Origin: Methylobacterium adhaesivum | GTDB lineage: Bacteria; Pseudomonadota; Alphaproteobacteria; Rhizobiales; Beijerinckiaceae | Direction: 5' to 3' | DNA length: 64,000 nt | Assembly: GCF_022179065.1 (NCBI RefSeq) | Contig: NZ_BPQD01000039.1 | Coordinates: 1-64,000 of the forward strand | Shown: piece after piece, positions 63,383 to 64,000 of the stretch | How positions within the stretch are numbered: position 1 is the stretch's first letter | Layout: every line of letters begins with the position of its first letter | The notes under the pieces: model-generated | The model's database searches: none | The model's input: only the letters and a program-made list of their open reading frames with translations | Told to the model about the DNA's origin: nothing | Made by a program: the position numbers and the translations under genes

Positions 63383-64000
63383 ATGAGCGAGCGCATGCGC
63401 CACGGCGCGTCCATCGGCCAGCCCCTCACCCGGCGCGACGGCCCCGCCAAGGTCACGGGCGCGGCCCGCTACAGCGCCGACTTCAAGCCGGACGGAATGC
63501 TCCATGCCGTCATGGCGGTGAGCACCATCGCGCGCGGCCGGGTCACCCATCTCGACGTGGCGGCGGCGAAAGCTCATCCCGGCGTCGTCGAAGTCATGAC
63601 GCCGCAGAACGCGCCGGCGCTGGCCAAATCCCCGGACGAGAAGGACAATCCCTTCACCTTCCGCCTCGACCTCCTGCAGAATGCGGGGGTGCGCTACGCC
63701 AACCAACCCATCGCGGTGGTGATCGCCGAGACCCTGGAGGCCGCCACCGAAGGCGCCGCCCTGCTCAACCCCGGCTACGAAGCCGAGACGCCGGGCGTGG
63801 AACTGGGCGGAGGCGAGGTCTTCACGCCCGACAGTGTCGGGGCCGGCTCGCCGACGCAGGAAGGATCGGGCGACGTCGCCGCCGGGCTCGCCGCCGCCGA
63901 CACCCGTCTCGACGTCACCTACGAGACGGCGGCGCAGTATCACAACGCGCTGGAACCCCACACCAGCGTGGCCGCCTGGGACGGCGACCGCCTGACCCTG
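63383..64000 (+). CDS. Molybdenum hydroxylase, molybdopterin-binding subunit, cut by the window end
   Basis: The first 206 codons of the large Mo subunit. ATG 63383 lies 2 bp after the FAD subunit's stop. The N-terminal RRDGPAKVTGAARYSADF and later YHNALEPHTSVAAWDGD blocks are typical of the xanthine dehydrogenase / PaoC family. The molybdopterin site and C-terminus lie to the right of the window. Confidence 0.92.
   Translation, partial: MSERMRHGASIGQPLTRRDGPAKVTGAARYSADFKPDGMLHAVMAVSTIARGRVTHLDVAAAKAHPGVVEVMTPQNAPALAKSPDEKDNPFTFRLDLLQNAGVRYANQPIAVVIAETLEAATEGAALLNPGYEAETPGVELGGGEVFTPDSVGAGSPTQEGSGDVAAGLAAADTRLDVTYETAAQYHNALEPHTSVAAWDGDRLTL

Noticed and set aside
1-64000. tRNA, rRNA, CRISPR, insertion sequence or prophage
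   Set aside because: No cloverleaf-like sequence, repeat array, transposase or phage motif was noticed by reading both strands.

Overview
The window is high-GC DNA that reads as a methylotrophic alphaproteobacterium of the order Hyphomicrobiales, most likely Methylobacterium or Methylorubrum. The main reason is a complete methanol dehydrogenase cluster on the minus strand (25758-38361) in the gene order mxaFJGIRSACKLDEHB known from Methylobacterium. Genus is inferred from gene content and order; no rRNA gene is present to test it. I see no insertion sequence, CRISPR array, tRNA or rRNA.

Layout. 1-2754: left-edge fragment of a polysaccharide export lipoprotein, a membrane alpha/beta hydrolase and gluconokinase. 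2768-7946: HAD phosphatase, a small lytic transglycosylase, an HTH-shikimate kinase fusion regulator, serine acetyltransferase and two small proteins. 7976-12836: an envelope and signalling block with two tandem LapG-type periplasmic cysteine proteases, a double-PilZ protein, a PAS protein, a rhomboid protease and a CBS-domain protein. 12867-22459: patatin, hisI, folE, an Fe-S scaffold-like protein, yidD, a TonB-dependent siderophore receptor, a 2-hydroxycarboxylate transporter and thrS. 22508-25745: APS kinase, two unknown exported proteins, a nitroreductase and a flavin reductase-like protein.

25758-38361: the mxa cluster. mxaF and mxaI encode the calcium- and PQQ-dependent methanol dehydrogenase subunits, mxaG its electron acceptor cytochrome cL, and mxaJ a periplasmic partner. 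mxaR-S-A-C-K-L-D-E-H are accessory and maturation genes, and mxaB is a response regulator. From mxaR to mxaB nearly every junction is a start/stop overlap; the exceptions are a 5-nt gap between mxaL and mxaD and a 34-nt gap between mxaC and mxaK. That second gap is bridged by a 13-codon open frame that overlaps both neighbours. A candidate promoter and an AT-rich leader of about 170 nt precede mxaF, and GC-rich hairpins lie between the highly expressed structural genes.

38719-51337: a trypsin-like protease, DMT exporter, Ada DNA-repair regulator, SGNH hydrolase, then a minus-strand housekeeping run (RlpA, D-Ala-D-Ala carboxypeptidase, tmk, holB, metG, TatD, MBL hydrolase) with overlapping junctions around tmk. 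51594-55721: a ParA-like ATPase with a ribbon-helix-helix partner, a PAS protein, an exported ClpP-fold protein and cobF. 55821-61763: a heavy-metal efflux module (Cys/His-rich small protein, His-rich membrane fusion protein, HME-type RND pump, His-rich DUF305 protein). 61834-64000: a three-subunit molybdenum hydroxylase (2Fe-2S, FAD, Mo), the last subunit cut by the window edge.

Two perfect TTAA-N7-TTAA motifs, the CtrA consensus, lie upstream of the first LapG-like gene and between the ParA-like and PAS genes. This suggests cell-cycle control of envelope and partitioning functions. It is inference from sequence only.
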